A stretch of DNA of 64,000 nucleotides from Xenococcus sp. MO_188.B8 (lineage in GTDB: Bacteria; Cyanobacteriota; Cyanobacteriia; Cyanobacteriales; Xenococcaceae), in the NCBI GenBank assembly GCA_030065615.1, contig JASJDR010000001.1:109515-173514 (forward strand), written 5' to 3'. Below the pieces are notes generated by a model that worked only from the letters and a program-made list of their open reading frames with translations, had not been told where the DNA came from and did not search any database. The position numbers were made by a program, and so were the translations under genes. This document shows positions 48,894-59,500 of this stretch, piece after piece (the first letter of the stretch is position 1; every line of letters begins with the position of its first letter).

Positions 48894-50996
48894 ATGAATA
48901 ATATCAAAGTAAAGTTAAATAATAAATACCCTATTAATCTAGCAACTACGAGTAACAAGAACAAAGAGCTAGACCAATATATCTTTAACTTCAAACCCAA
49001 TTCTGACCTTGAGCCAGAAGTGATTTTACCTATATCTAATTCAACCCAAAAAAAACCAAAAATGATTCGTGTTTTAATAGCAGAAGATCAGCTCACATGT
49101 CAACAAATTTGGCAAAGCTATTTAGAGCCAGAACCGGATTTAGAAATAATTGGCATTGCTATTGATGGACAGGTAGCTGTTGAATTAGTTAACAAACTTG
49201 AGCCAGATGTCATACTTATGGATATTAACATGCCCAGAATGGATGGCTTGAGCGCAACAGAAATAATTACCAATCGCTATGTTGGTATCAATATTTTATT
49301 ATTAAGCATTTCTGACAATGTTCAAGATATTCAAAAGTCTTTACGAATCGGTGCTAAAGGTTACTTCCTCAAGAGCGCACCTCCGCAAGAACTGGTTACT
49401 GCTATACGAAATATTCATAAAGGGTATTTTCAGTTAGGACAAGGTTTAATCGAAAAATTAGATTCCGAGACTTCTGCAATTTCCGAGCAACAGTTAGAAC
49501 ACGCTCATCATAAGCAGCAATTGGAACAAGCTCTTAATGGTTCAGATTTAATTAATCTATCCAAGTCTAAATTACTCTGCCCAGAGAGAGCTGAACCTGC
49601 TTCGAATTTAGAAAATTCCGTTGTCGTTTTTCCCCAGGAGACATCGCAGAAAAGACTAATTGAGCCCAACTTCAATATGCTGCTCCTGATGCTGTCAGGG
49701 CTATTAGTTATGTTCTTGATCCAATCAGATCATAAATGGGTTTCCCAGCTATCAAATTCGTCGACTCTCCTGCCCCATCAAGTAGTACCTTCTCAAGATT
49801 CCTCTGCAACTACGATTCTTCCCGTGGAAACTATCAAAGTCAATCCAGTAGATTCTTATCAGCGATCGCGTTTCTACACGGGTTCCGCAGTCGCCCGATA
49901 CACCAGTCAACTGGGATTTGAGCGTTCCGGCCAACTAGTTCGCATCAATGTCGATGAAGGGGATCAAGTAACAACTGGTACTCCTCTTGCCTACCTAGAC
50001 ACTAGCAATCTCAAAGTACAACAACAAGAATTACTGGCGCAGCGAGCTCAAGCCGTTGCCCAGCTCAAAGAAATGCAAGCAGGCCCACGTGCCGAAACTA
50101 TTGCCGCAGCCCAGGCTTCAGTGAGGAATTTGCAGTCCCAACTAGAACTGGCGGAAAAGAAACGCTCTCGGCGGGAATCCCTGCTCCAACAAGGAGCAAT
50201 TTCCCGTGAGCAACTAGACGAAGTTGTTAGTGAAACTAGCGTACTTCAGGCTCGCCTAGACGAGGCCCAAAGCCAGCTAGATGAATTGCAAGCAGGAACC
50301 CGCCCCGAACGCATTGAGGCTCAAGTAGCATCAATCAAACAGCTCGATGCTAGCTTAGCCAATCTGGAGGTCGAGCTGGCAAAAAGCATTCTCAAAGCCC
50401 CCTTTGCTGGTACTATTTCTGCCCGTAAAGCTGATGAAGGCACTGTCATTTCCCCAGGTCAGTCAGTTATGAGTCTAGTAGGAAATGAGATTGAGGTTCA
50501 TATTGGGATGCCAGTTAGTACTGCTGAGAGAATTCAACTTGGTAGTACCTGGCCTTTACAAATCGGAGCTCAAACCTATCAAGCTAGAGTTTCCTCCCTA
50601 CTACCAGTCTTAGACTCTAGTACCCGCACTGTAACGGTTGTCCTAACCTTAGATAATTTAGTCACAAAAGCAGTTTCACCAGGACAGGTAGCGAGATTAA
50701 AATTGGTAGAGCAAATTCCTACTTCTGGGTTCTGGCTACCAACAACAGCTCTGGTGCAAGGAGGACGCGGTTTATGGTCTTGCTATGTCTTGGGGGAACC
50801 AGCCCAGTCAGAATCTATAGCTTCTGAAGCAATCAACTTTTTTCACATTCAACGGCGGGATGTGGAAATTCTGCAGACAGAGAGCGATCGCGTTCTCGTC
50901 CGAGGTACTATACAACCCGGTGACCAGGTCATCGTCAATGGAACCCATCGCCTGGTTCCTGGACAACTGGTGCGTCCCATGGGGAAATTGCTGTAG
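48894..50996 (+). CDS. Receiver domain fused to an RND/HlyD-type membrane fusion protein
   Basis: 700 residues joining two normally separate functions. Residues 57-180: complete response-regulator receiver, NarL/FixJ type, with acidic pair Glu64-Asp65, phosphoacceptor Asp110 in ILMDINMPRMDG and Lys160 in GYFLKSAPP. No DNA-binding output follows. After a Gln-rich linker, one membrane helix at about 261-278 (MLLLMLSGLLVMFLI), then a periplasmic adaptor: ETIKVNPVDSYQRSRFYTGS, lipoyl half VDEGDQVTTGTPLAYLD, coiled-coil hairpin about 360-500, second lipoyl half ILKAPFAGTISARKADEG, beta-barrel and a final membrane-proximal region. The receiver would be cytoplasmic and the adaptor periplasmic. It is followed after 48 bp by the RND pump and looks like its adaptor, with export possibly gated by phosphorylation (inference). 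Confidence 0.88.
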   Translation: MNNIKVKLNNKYPINLATTSNKNKELDQYIFNFKPNSDLEPEVILPISNSTQKKPKMIRVLIAEDQLTCQQIWQSYLEPEPDLEIIGIAIDGQVAVELVNKLEPDVILMDINMPRMDGLSATEIITNRYVGINILLLSISDNVQDIQKSLRIGAKGYFLKSAPPQELVTAIRNIHKGYFQLGQGLIEKLDSETSAISEQQLEHAHHKQQLEQALNGSDLINLSKSKLLCPERAEPASNLENSVVVFPQETSQKRLIEPNFNMLLLMLSGLLVMFLIQSDHKWVSQLSNSSTLLPHQVVPSQDSSATTILPVETIKVNPVDSYQRSRFYTGSAVARYTSQLGFERSGQLVRINVDEGDQVTTGTPLAYLDTSNLKVQQQELLAQRAQAVAQLKEMQAGPRAETIAAAQASVRNLQSQLELAEKKRSRRESLLQQGAISREQLDEVVSETSVLQARLDEAQSQLDELQAGTRPERIEAQVASIKQLDASLANLEVELAKSILKAPFAGTISARKADEGTVISPGQSVMSLVGNEIEVHIGMPVSTAERIQLGSTWPLQIGAQTYQARVSSLLPVLDSSTRTVTVVLTLDNLVTKAVSPGQVARLKLVEQIPTSGFWLPTTALVQGGRGLWSCYVLGEPAQSESIASEAINFFHIQRRDVEILQTESDRVLVRGTIQPGDQVIVNGTHRLVPGQLVRPMGKLL

Positions 50997-51044
50997 TGGT
51001 CAGTGATTCATCACCAATGATCAATGACAAATAACAAATGACAA

Positions 51045-54000
51045 ATGTCAAACTTACTTTATCGCAATTTAAGGCTGCTGATTCTGACTATTTGCCTTAT
51101 CCTGGTGTGGGGGCTCTCCTCCTATCAAATTCTACCTCGGATGGAAGACCCAGAACTATCGAGGCGATTTGCTACGATTGAAACGCACTTTCCTGGAGCT
51201 AGTGCCTACCGAGTGGAATCACTAGTGACTGAAAAAATCGAACAAGAATTATTTGAGCTTGAACAACTCAAAACGATCAGCTCTACTTCCCGCGCCGGTA
51301 ATTCTGTAGTTTTTGTTGAGCTTAAAGATGAGATTGTTAACAAAGACCAAGTCTGGTCAGAAGTGCGCGATAAACTCTCTGATGTTACCCCTCAACTACC
51401 TCAGGGAACTTTAGAGCCGGAATTCCAGAACTTAGAAGCGAGTGCCTATGCATTGATCTGTGCCCTTACCTGGGATCTTGAGTCACCAACTAACTATGCT
51501 ATTCTCGGTCGACTCACTCAAGACTTGGAAGATGAACTGCGCATTTTAGAAGGAACAGAAAAAGTCGAGCTGTTTGGCATGCCGAAAGAAGAATTTATCG
51601 TCGAGATTAGTCCTACCGACCTAGCTGCTTTGAATTTAACTCCCCAAAAGCTGGCTCAGCAAATTCAAATGAGCGATGCCAAAGTAGCTGCCGGCCAACT
51701 TCGTAGTTCCCGCAATAACCTCCTGATCGAACCAGAAACTGAGTTAGATTCCCTCGAGCGTATTAGACAAATTCCCATTAGCTTCGGTCAGAGCAGTCAG
51801 TTTGCTTATTTAGAAGATATCGCCGTGGTCAAAAAGGGTATTCAAGAGCCGCCTAATGAGCTGGTTATTGTCAATGGTAAACCTGCGATCACTTTAGCTG
51901 TGTTGATCAATTCCAGCCAACGAGTTGACGAATGGGCAGAGACTGCAGGTCACACCCTCGAAACCTTCCGCCAACAATTACCAGGTGGCATTGGTTTACA
52001 AACGATTTTTGAACAAAGCCGTTACGTTAAGAACCGACTCGATAACCTATTCCGCAATTTGTTGCTCGGTGCCCTATGTGTCATCGGCAGTACTTTATTT
52101 CTTATGGGATGGAGATCGGCTTTAGTTGTCGGTTCAGCTTTACCTCTCTCAGTGCTGATGGTCTTTGGAGGTATGAGAATGCTAGGAATTTCTCTGCACC
52201 AGATGTCAGTTACTGGACTGGTGATTGCCTTGGGCCTCTTGATTGATAATGCAGTTGTAGTGGTAGACGAAGTACAGGATCGGCTCAAACACGGGCTCAA
52301 ACCCAAAAATGCCATCTCAGCAAGCGTTAACTATCTGGCAGTTCCGCTGCTTGCTTCTACCCTGACTACTGTTTTGACTTTCATGCCGATTGCTCTAATG
52401 TCAGGTTATAGCGGAGAGTTTGTGAACTCCGTCGGTTTGAGTGTCATCCTCGCGCTTTTTAGTTCCTTGTTTCTCTCCTTGACAGTAGTTCCCGCTCTGG
52501 CAGGTAGAATAAATCGGATTGCCACCAATAAGGAACAGAACGGAATATTCAGCAGGAATCTGGCAACCCCAAATTTATATCTGAAGCTTCAAAGTTCAGT
52601 ATGGAGCTGCTGGAACCACGGTTTTTCTAATTTTGGCCTAACTCAGATATATCGCCGTATCCTAGACGTAATTTTAGCACGGCCGGTGCAGGGGGTTATG
52701 CTGGCCTTAATTCTGCCGATAACTGGTTTTCTAATGGCTCCAACTCTGCAAGAGCAGTTTTTCCCTCCCGCAGAGCGCGATCAATTTTACATCGAATTGA
52801 AACTGCCATCATCAGCTTCACTGAAACAAACTCAGTCTGTTGCCTTGCAAGCGCGCGAAATTATTCTTAATCACTCTGATGTAGTCAATGTTCACTGGTT
52901 TGTGGGCACGACTGTTCCTGCTTTCTACTACAATATACCCCGACATACAGGAGCTTCGGCCAACTTCGCTCATGGTTTAGTTCAGTTAACGTCGGCATAC
53001 GGGAGTCGCGGTTTGATCCAAACATTGCAAAGTGAACTAGACCAGACTTTTCCTTTAGCCCAGGTGCTGGTAAAGCAGTTAGAGCAGGGACCGCCGGTTA
53101 ATGCGCCCATCGAGCTACGCCTTTATGGTCCTGACTTAGAGGTCTTGCGAGAGCTGGGAAACCAAGTTAGAACTGAGCTTACCCAAGTTAGCAACGTCAC
53201 CCATACTAGTGCTACCTTGACTGATTTTTTCCCCAAACTCGCCTTGCGTTTGGACGAGGAGCAAACTCGACTCGTCGGACTTAACAACACTTCAATTGCT
53301 CAGCAACTGAATGCCAGCCTTGAAGGTTCTCTGGGGGGCTCGGTATTGGAAGACACTGAAGAACTGCCAGTACGGGTACGCTTGTCGAATGATAACCGCA
53401 GCAAACTCGACGAAATTGCTTCCCTGGATTTGCTCCCAGATTCCGTCTCCGAGAACAGGGAAAATCTTAATTTTATTCCTCTTTCGGCGATCGCTGAAAT
53501 CGAACTCATCCCGGAACCAGCTACTATTAGCCGACGTAATGGAAAGCGAGTCAATACCGTTAAAGGGTTTATTACTGCTGGTGTGTTACCGTCAAAGGTT
53601 CTAACTGAATTTAAGCAACGCCTCTCTGATAGTGATTTCCAGCTGCCCTCGGGCTATTCATTTGAGTTTGCAGGGGAATCGGCAGAACGCAATAAGGCGG
53701 TGGATAACCTGATGTCTACCGTTAGCCTGATCCTAATATTAATGGTGGCCACTCTGGTTTTATCATTTGGTTCTTTTCGCTCAGCTGGGATCATCGCCCT
53801 AGTGGGCATTAGCTCTATTGGTTTAGGATTAGCTTCTTTATGGTGGTTCGACTTCCCCTTGGGTTTCATGGCTATTCTTGGTACCGTTGGTCTAGTTGGT
53901 GTGGCCATCAATGACTCCATTGTTGTCTTGGCTGCTTTACGTTCGGATTCAGCTGCCTGCAAAGGCGATCGCAAAGCAATAAGAGAAGTAATTGTTCGCT

Positions 54001-54197
54001 CTACCCGCCACGTCCTCACCACCACTATTACGACTGTAGCTGGTTTCATACCTCTGTTGCTCAATGGAGGGGAATTCTGGCCTCCTCTAGCTATTTGTAT
54101 TGCCGCTGGCGTAAGCGGTGCTACTTTTTTGGCGCTCTCTTTTGTCCCCTGTACCTTCTTGCTGCTGAGGAACTGGACTCGGAGAAGAGCTCTCTAA
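51045..54197 (+). CDS. RND efflux pump (AcrB/MexB type)
   Basis: 1050 residues, full length for the HAE1/AcrB family. First helix LLILTICLILVWGLSSY, large periplasmic loop starting with the pump's EDPELSRRFATIETHFPGA block, helix 4 with GLLIDNAVVVVDEV, where the Asp residues of the proton relay are expected, a second periplasmic loop and the final helices up to the ELL-like LLLRNW end. Proton-driven export of amphiphilic compounds. The upstream receiver-adaptor protein and lack of other pump genes nearby imply they work together; the outer-membrane channel is not in this window. Being in the PKS operon, its likely cargo is the glycosylated polyketide-lipid. A stretch of AAATGACAAAT-like repeats precedes the ATG. 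Confidence 0.92.
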   Translation: MSNLLYRNLRLLILTICLILVWGLSSYQILPRMEDPELSRRFATIETHFPGASAYRVESLVTEKIEQELFELEQLKTISSTSRAGNSVVFVELKDEIVNKDQVWSEVRDKLSDVTPQLPQGTLEPEFQNLEASAYALICALTWDLESPTNYAILGRLTQDLEDELRILEGTEKVELFGMPKEEFIVEISPTDLAALNLTPQKLAQQIQMSDAKVAAGQLRSSRNNLLIEPETELDSLERIRQIPISFGQSSQFAYLEDIAVVKKGIQEPPNELVIVNGKPAITLAVLINSSQRVDEWAETAGHTLETFRQQLPGGIGLQTIFEQSRYVKNRLDNLFRNLLLGALCVIGSTLFLMGWRSALVVGSALPLSVLMVFGGMRMLGISLHQMSVTGLVIALGLLIDNAVVVVDEVQDRLKHGLKPKNAISASVNYLAVPLLASTLTTVLTFMPIALMSGYSGEFVNSVGLSVILALFSSLFLSLTVVPALAGRINRIATNKEQNGIFSRNLATPNLYLKLQSSVWSCWNHGFSNFGLTQIYRRILDVILARPVQGVMLALILPITGFLMAPTLQEQFFPPAERDQFYIELKLPSSASLKQTQSVALQAREIILNHSDVVNVHWFVGTTVPAFYYNIPRHTGASANFAHGLVQLTSAYGSRGLIQTLQSELDQTFPLAQVLVKQLEQGPPVNAPIELRLYGPDLEVLRELGNQVRTELTQVSNVTHTSATLTDFFPKLALRLDEEQTRLVGLNNTSIAQQLNASLEGSLGGSVLEDTEELPVRVRLSNDNRSKLDEIASLDLLPDSVSENRENLNFIPLSAIAEIELIPEPATISRRNGKRVNTVKGFITAGVLPSKVLTEFKQRLSDSDFQLPSGYSFEFAGESAERNKAVDNLMSTVSLILILMVATLVLSFGSFRSAGIIALVGISSIGLGLASLWWFDFPLGFMAILGTVGLVGVAINDSIVVLAALRSDSAACKGDRKAIREVIVRSTRHVLTTTITTVAGFIPLLLNGGEFWPPLAICIAAGVSGATFLALSFVPCTFLLLRNWTRRRAL

Positions 54198-54251
54198 TCG
54201 CGCTAAAGTTTTCGCAGGAAACAACATCTAATCAAGCTCGAGAGAAATAAA

Positions 54252-55334
54252 ATGACAACAACTAAGCAAAACTCCACAATTCCTCATCGTATTGATGTGC
54301 ATCACCATATTGTCCCGACACAGTATGTTACAGCGTTAAAAGGAATTGGGATAGAAGCTGCTCACGGAGCCGGTTTCCCTAAATGGTCACCAGCAATGGC
54401 ACTCGATGTTATGGATCGAAATGGGATTGCTGCAGCTATTACTTCTATTTCTTCCCCAGGTGTGTATTTTGGAGATGCTAATTTCGCCAGGGATTTAGCA
54501 CGGCAGTGTAATGAATTTTCTGCCCAATTAGTTAGCAAACATCCCGATAGATTTGGCTTTTTCGCGGTTCTACCACTGCCAGATACGGAAGCTGCTTTGA
54601 AAGAAGCCGAATATGCTTTAGATACCTTGAATGCCGATGGTGTTATTCTCTTAGCTAGCGCTGGCGGCAAGTTCCTCGGGGATTCAGATTTTGAAGAATT
54701 GATGTTTGAACTCAACCGACGTCAGGCTACTATTTTTATACATCCTAACATTCACCCATCTAGTGAGAATTTAAAATTGGAGATGCCAGGGTTTCTGGTT
54801 GAATTTTTATTTGACACTACCCGTGCCGTTGTTAATTTGATCTATAGTGGAACTTTGGAGCGTTATCCTGCTCTGCGATGGATTTTATCCCATGCCGGTG
54901 GAACTGTTCCTTATATTACTTGGCGGCTTTCGCTGGCTAATTTCGAGCCGGAATTTCTTGCCAGAGCTCCCAGAGGAATGCTCGCTTATCTCAAGTCCTT
55001 TTATTATGACACAGCTCTTTCATCTTCTCCCTACGCCATGAATACGTTGCTAGAACTCGTCGGCCCATCGCAAATTCTTTTTGGCAGTGATTTTCCCTTT
55101 GCGCCAGAGCCTATAGTAGCCAAAGAAGTTGAAGATCTGCAAAAGCTTGATCTTTTTCAAGACCAAACTCTTAAAGCGATCGCACGAGATAATGCCTTAA
55201 CGTTATTTCCCAAATTCAAGTGGCCGCAAGAAAATATCTCCGATGAACAATCTGTTAGTATTCAGACTCAAAAGAAAATATCGGCTCGAACCAGAATAGC
55301 ATTATCTTTAGCACGAAAGGTCATGAAAGTGTAG
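54252..55334 (+). CDS. Amidohydrolase-2 family metal enzyme
   Basis: 360 residues of the ACMSD/amidohydrolase-2 TIM-barrel family. Seen: the metal-binding HHH of RIDVHHHIVP (start), FFAVLPLPD, IFIHPN (His), LSHAGGTVPY (His) and LFGSDFPFAPEP (Asp), all in the expected order. Family members hydrolyse or decarboxylate aromatic and keto acids. Here it is the last gene of the PKS operon, 55 bp after the RND pump, so a late tailoring step such as decarboxylation or hydrolysis is possible. The C-terminal 40 residues (ISDEQSVSIQTQKK ... ALSLARKV) extend past the barrel and are basic. Substrate unknown. Confidence 0.85.
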   Translation: MTTTKQNSTIPHRIDVHHHIVPTQYVTALKGIGIEAAHGAGFPKWSPAMALDVMDRNGIAAAITSISSPGVYFGDANFARDLARQCNEFSAQLVSKHPDRFGFFAVLPLPDTEAALKEAEYALDTLNADGVILLASAGGKFLGDSDFEELMFELNRRQATIFIHPNIHPSSENLKLEMPGFLVEFLFDTTRAVVNLIYSGTLERYPALRWILSHAGGTVPYITWRLSLANFEPEFLARAPRGMLAYLKSFYYDTALSSSPYAMNTLLELVGPSQILFGSDFPFAPEPIVAKEVEDLQKLDLFQDQTLKAIARDNALTLFPKFKWPQENISDEQSVSIQTQKKISARTRIALSLARKVMKV

Positions 55335-55350
55335 CAGTAAATGATAAATT

Positions 55351-55471
55351 TATACCAATTTAAAATCAAAATGCGACACTTAATCCTGTAAGGGCGATTG
55401 GCCAAGCGGTGTGCCCCAAGAGATCGCCCCTACCAACAAGATCTGTTGTGAACATAATTTAATTTGGTATT
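55351..55471. mobile_element. MITE-like repeat reaching the accD stop codon
   Basis: Ends TATACCAATTTAAAAT and, on the other strand at the right end, AATACCAAATTAAATT, forming imperfect inverted repeats around a GC-rich hairpin (GGGCGAT ... ATCGCCC). About 121 bp. The right end coincides with the accD stop (TTA on this strand at 55470-55472), so the element may supply the last codons. Confidence 0.5.
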
Positions 55472-56333
55472 ACTTACAATCTTGATGTAGTCTAATTAGT
55501 TGAGCTAAAGTTTTTTTCAACTGGGTACGAGGAACAATTTGATCGACAAAGCCATGTTGCAATAAATATTCAGAGGTTTGAAAGTCTTCTGGCAGTTTTT
55601 CTCGGAGGGTTTGTTCAATTACCCTTCTGCCCGCAAAACCAATCGTCGCATTGGGTTCGGCTAAAATCAGATCTCCCAGCATCGCAAAACTGGCCGTGAC
55701 CCCACCGGTAGTAGGATGGGTTAAAACGGGGATGTACAGTAGTTGAGTACTTTGGTGACGCTGCAAAGCACCGGAAATTTTGGCCATTTGCATCAGACTC
55801 AACATTCCTTCCTGCATTCTGGCACCCCCAGAGGCACAAATAATCACCACAGGAAAACGTTCTTCTGTGGCCCTTTCGATGAGACGACAAAGTCTTTCTC
55901 CCACTACAGAACCCATACTCCCGCCCATAAAACGGAAATCCATTACTCCCAAAGCCAGGGGTAAACTATCGATTAACCCGATCCCTGTTTTGATGGCATC
56001 GGTTAAGCCAGTTTTCGCTTGATAATCTTGAAGGCGATCTCGATAAGCTTTGCGATCATTGAATTCTAAAGGATCAGTGGGGCGAATTTCTTCTCCTAGA
56101 GGTTGCCAAGTCTGAGGATCTATCAATTGATTAATGCGTTCATCACTATCAACTCGGGAGTGGTGACCACATTCGAGACAAACTAGCTGATTTGCTTTTA
56201 AATCTTTGGTATAAGCGACTGCGCCACAAACCTGACATTTTGACCATAATCCATCAGCAATTTCTCTTTCCTGTTGTTTTTGAATCGCAGGTTCTGTTTT
56301 TCGGCGGTTAGCAAACCAATCTATTAGAGACAT
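55470..56333 (-). CDS. accD: Acetyl-CoA carboxylase carboxyltransferase subunit beta
   Basis: Beta subunit of the carboxyltransferase that makes malonyl-CoA, which is also the extender of the neighbouring PKS lines. 287 residues, slightly short for the family. N-terminal zinc ribbon with two CxxC pairs (CQVCGA ... CLECGHH), then the crotonase-fold core with [38 protein letters not shown] and [14 protein letters not shown], and the C-terminal [13 protein letters not shown]. Partners (AccA, biotin carboxylase) are not in this window. Housekeeping gene marking the end of the secondary-metabolite region. The C-terminus runs into a MITE-like repeat. Confidence 0.95.
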   Translation of the reverse strand: MSLIDWFANRRKTEPAIQKQQEREIADGLWSKCQVCGAVAYTKDLKANQLVCLECGHHSRVDSDERINQLIDPQTWQPLGEEIRPTDPLEFNDRKAYRDRLQDYQAKTGLTDAIKTGIGLIDSLPLALGVMDFRFMGGSMGSVVGERLCRLIERATEERFPVVIICASGGARMQEGMLSLMQMAKISGALQRHQSTQLLYIPVLTHPTTGGVTASFAMLGDLILAEPNATIGFAGRRVIEQTLREKLPEDFQTSEYLLQHGFVDQIVPRTQLKKTLAQLIRLHQDCK

Positions 56334-56509
56334 ATTTATCGGGATTTTGTTATGAACTTATAATTTAGTAGAGTAATGTTTCTTGGCCCAATCTTCGATT
56401 ATAAAGCTTTGATCCGCAAACAGTAAAAAATTATCAGCGCCCCAAGTTTAAGGTAGAGGGCTCAGGGAGATGGGGGAGATAGAGAGACCAGGGAGTTACC
56501 TATTAGCTA

Positions 56510-59500
56510 TTACTTGGGCACTGTGGTATTAGGGGATTGGGGCAAAGTAAAGAAAAAAGTACTGCCTTGACCTAGAATACTTGTCGCCCAAATTTTTCCG
56601 CCATGTTGCTCAACAATGTGACGGCAAATGGCTAACCCTAAACCAGTTCCTCCTTTTTTGCGGGAGTCGGAAGCATCTACTTGTTGAAAACGTTCAAAAA
56701 TAGTTTCTAACTTGTCTGGAGGAATACCTCGACCTTGATCTTTGACGGTAAACAGAACTTCATTACCTTGTTTTTTTGAATCAATCCAAACTTTACTACC
56801 TGATGGCGAAAATTTAATCGCGTTACTCAGTAAGTTAGTCAGGGTTTGTAAAATGCGATCGCTATCAACTGATAAATTAATTGAATTAGGTTCAGTTTCA
56901 ATAGCAATCTGATGCTGTTGAGCCATTTCTTTGGTAACGTTTACCGCTTGATTAATCAGATCAGAACTAGTAGATTGCTCTGCCTCTATACGTTCTTTTC
57001 CCGATTCCATTCTTTCCAAATCGAGGACATCATTAATCAGACGAACTAACCTATCGGTATTTCTGACGGCAATTCCAATCATTTCTTGTCCCCGATCCGT
57101 AACTGTTCCAAGATGTCCTGTTGCCATAAGTTTTAAGACCCCGTGAATCGCAGTTAGAGGAGTTCGCATTTCGTGACTAGCGACAGAAACAAATTCACTC
57201 TTCATCTGTTCGATTGCCTTACGTTCTGTAATATCCTCAATCATGGCAAAAAATCCCTTAACTTTCCCCTCCGAATCAACATCAGGAATATAAGTTGCAT
57301 TGATCCACCGAGAAGTGCCTAGAACGTAGATCGGCTCAATTTCAAAGGTAACTTCCTCTCCAAACAAGGCTTGTTCGATATAGGGGAGAATTTTTTGATA
57401 ATTAGTGTCGCCTACTACTTCTTGAATTCTCAGTCCTAAAAATTCGTGACGAGGTTTCCCAAACCAAGTTTGATAGGTTTGATTTATGTAGCGATAACGC
57501 TGATGATTATCTACATAGGCAATTAGAATTGGTAAAGAATCAGTAATCAGTCTGAGTTGGTTTTCACTACGCAAAATTTTCGCTGCTGCTTGCTGACGTT
57601 CGGTAATATCCTGCAGCATGACAGTGAAGATTAAGCCATCTTGGGTTCGCAATTTAGAAATTGAAGCTTCTGCGGGAAACACTTCTCCATGTTTACGACG
57701 GCCATAAACATTAGTGCTACGGTCTGACATCGTACGAGATCTTTTGGGGGAATTGCGAAACTCCTCAACATGTTGAAGATGAATTTCACGCAAAACTTCT
57801 GGTAGCAAAATATCTAAAGATTCCCCCATAACTTCACTGGCTCTATAGCCAAAAATCTTTTCGGCACCTTGATTGAAGAGTTGAATTTGTTGTTGTTCGT
57901 TAATCGAAATAATCGCTTCATCTGCATTGTCAAGAATTCCTGCTAACTTTTCTTGATTTTCCCTCAGAGAAATTTCGGTGATTTCTCGTTCGGCAATTTC
58001 TGCCTGTAACCTTTGATTAATTAGGGTTAGCTCACTGGTGCGTTTGGCTACTAATTCTTCTAATTGGTTTAACAATTCTGCTTGAGATAGGGCAACTCCA
58101 ATTTGATCAGCTAATTGTTGTAATAGTTTGATTTCACTCTTTTGCCAATAACGAGAATTATTACATTGATGAACGATTAACAGTCCTTTTAGTTGCTCTT
58201 TACTGAGAATGGGAACTACGAGTTTTGCCTTAATCGAAAATTGTTTAAAAAGTTCTTGGACATCGTAGGGAATAGCAGAATTTGTGACATCAGGAATTAC
58301 TAAAGTTTTTCCCCGACGATATCCTGCTAAATATTGATTCATTAAGAAAGGTTCGGCTAATTCGTAACCCAACATAGCAGGGAAAGGACTTAGAACGGCT
58401 TCACTAACCGGTATTACATGATCGTCGCTCGTTAATTCTGCTACCATAACGCGATCGCAGGCTAAGAGGTTTTGGATTTCGGTAACAGTAGTTTGCAAGA
58501 TTTCATCGATTTTGATCGAAACCCGAATTTTGCGAGTGACTTCAGCTAATAATCTAGTTTGTCGATACTGATGTTCTAATTCATTTTGGACTTGACGCTG
58601 TTGAGTAAAATCAATTCCTGTGGCAATTATAAATTCGACTGTTCCTTGAGAGTCAAATAAGGCCGTATTTGACCAAGAAATAAGATGACGACTACCATCT
58701 TTGGCTAACCAATGATTTTCGTATTGATTAGGCAGTTGTCCCTCTAATAATTGCCCAAATACCGCTCTAATAGCGTTTTTCTCCTCGGCAAGGATTAAAA
58801 AGTCCCAAAATTGTTTGCCTTGTACTTCTGAGAAATCATAGCCAGTAATCTGTTCACAGGTATGATTGAAACTGACAATTTTGCCGTCTCGATCCAATAC
58901 TGTGACTAAAGCCCCAACCGTATCTAAGATCGCTTTGGTAAAGTCTCGTTCTTGTTTTAGTTCTAATTCTGCCTGTTTACGATCTGTGATATCAGCATGG
59001 GAACCTGCCATCCTAATGACATTTCCTGCTTCATCCCATAAAGCTTGTCCTCGATCTAAAATCCATTTATAACTGCCGTCTTTACATAAAACCCGATGTT
59101 CAGAAATGTAAAAAGGGGTTTTGTGGGCAAAATGATCTTGAATTAATTCTTGTACCCAATCTAGATCTTCACGGTGAACTCGTTTTGACCATTCTTCGAG
59201 ATTATTCTGGATTTCATCTTCTTGGTAACCTAACATTTCTTTCCAACGCTTCGAAAAGAAGACTTCATTAGTGACAACATTCCAATCCCAAATCCCATCA
59301 TTGGCTCCTCGAAGTGCCAATTGCCATCTTTCTTCACTTTCTTGTAACGCAAATTCGATCTGTTTGCGTTCCGTAATGTCCCTGGCAGCAGCGTAAATTT
59401 TTTGTTCTTGAAGATAGGGGGTTGCCGTCCAGAGAAGCCAACGATAATAACCATCTTTGGTCAGGTAACGATTTTCAAAAGAGATTGTTATTTTACCCTT

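Noticed and set aside
51004..51043. AATGACAAAT-type repeats before the RND gene as an operator
   Set aside because: Low-complexity repeats of this kind are common in cyanobacterial spacers; no symmetry or match elsewhere was seen.
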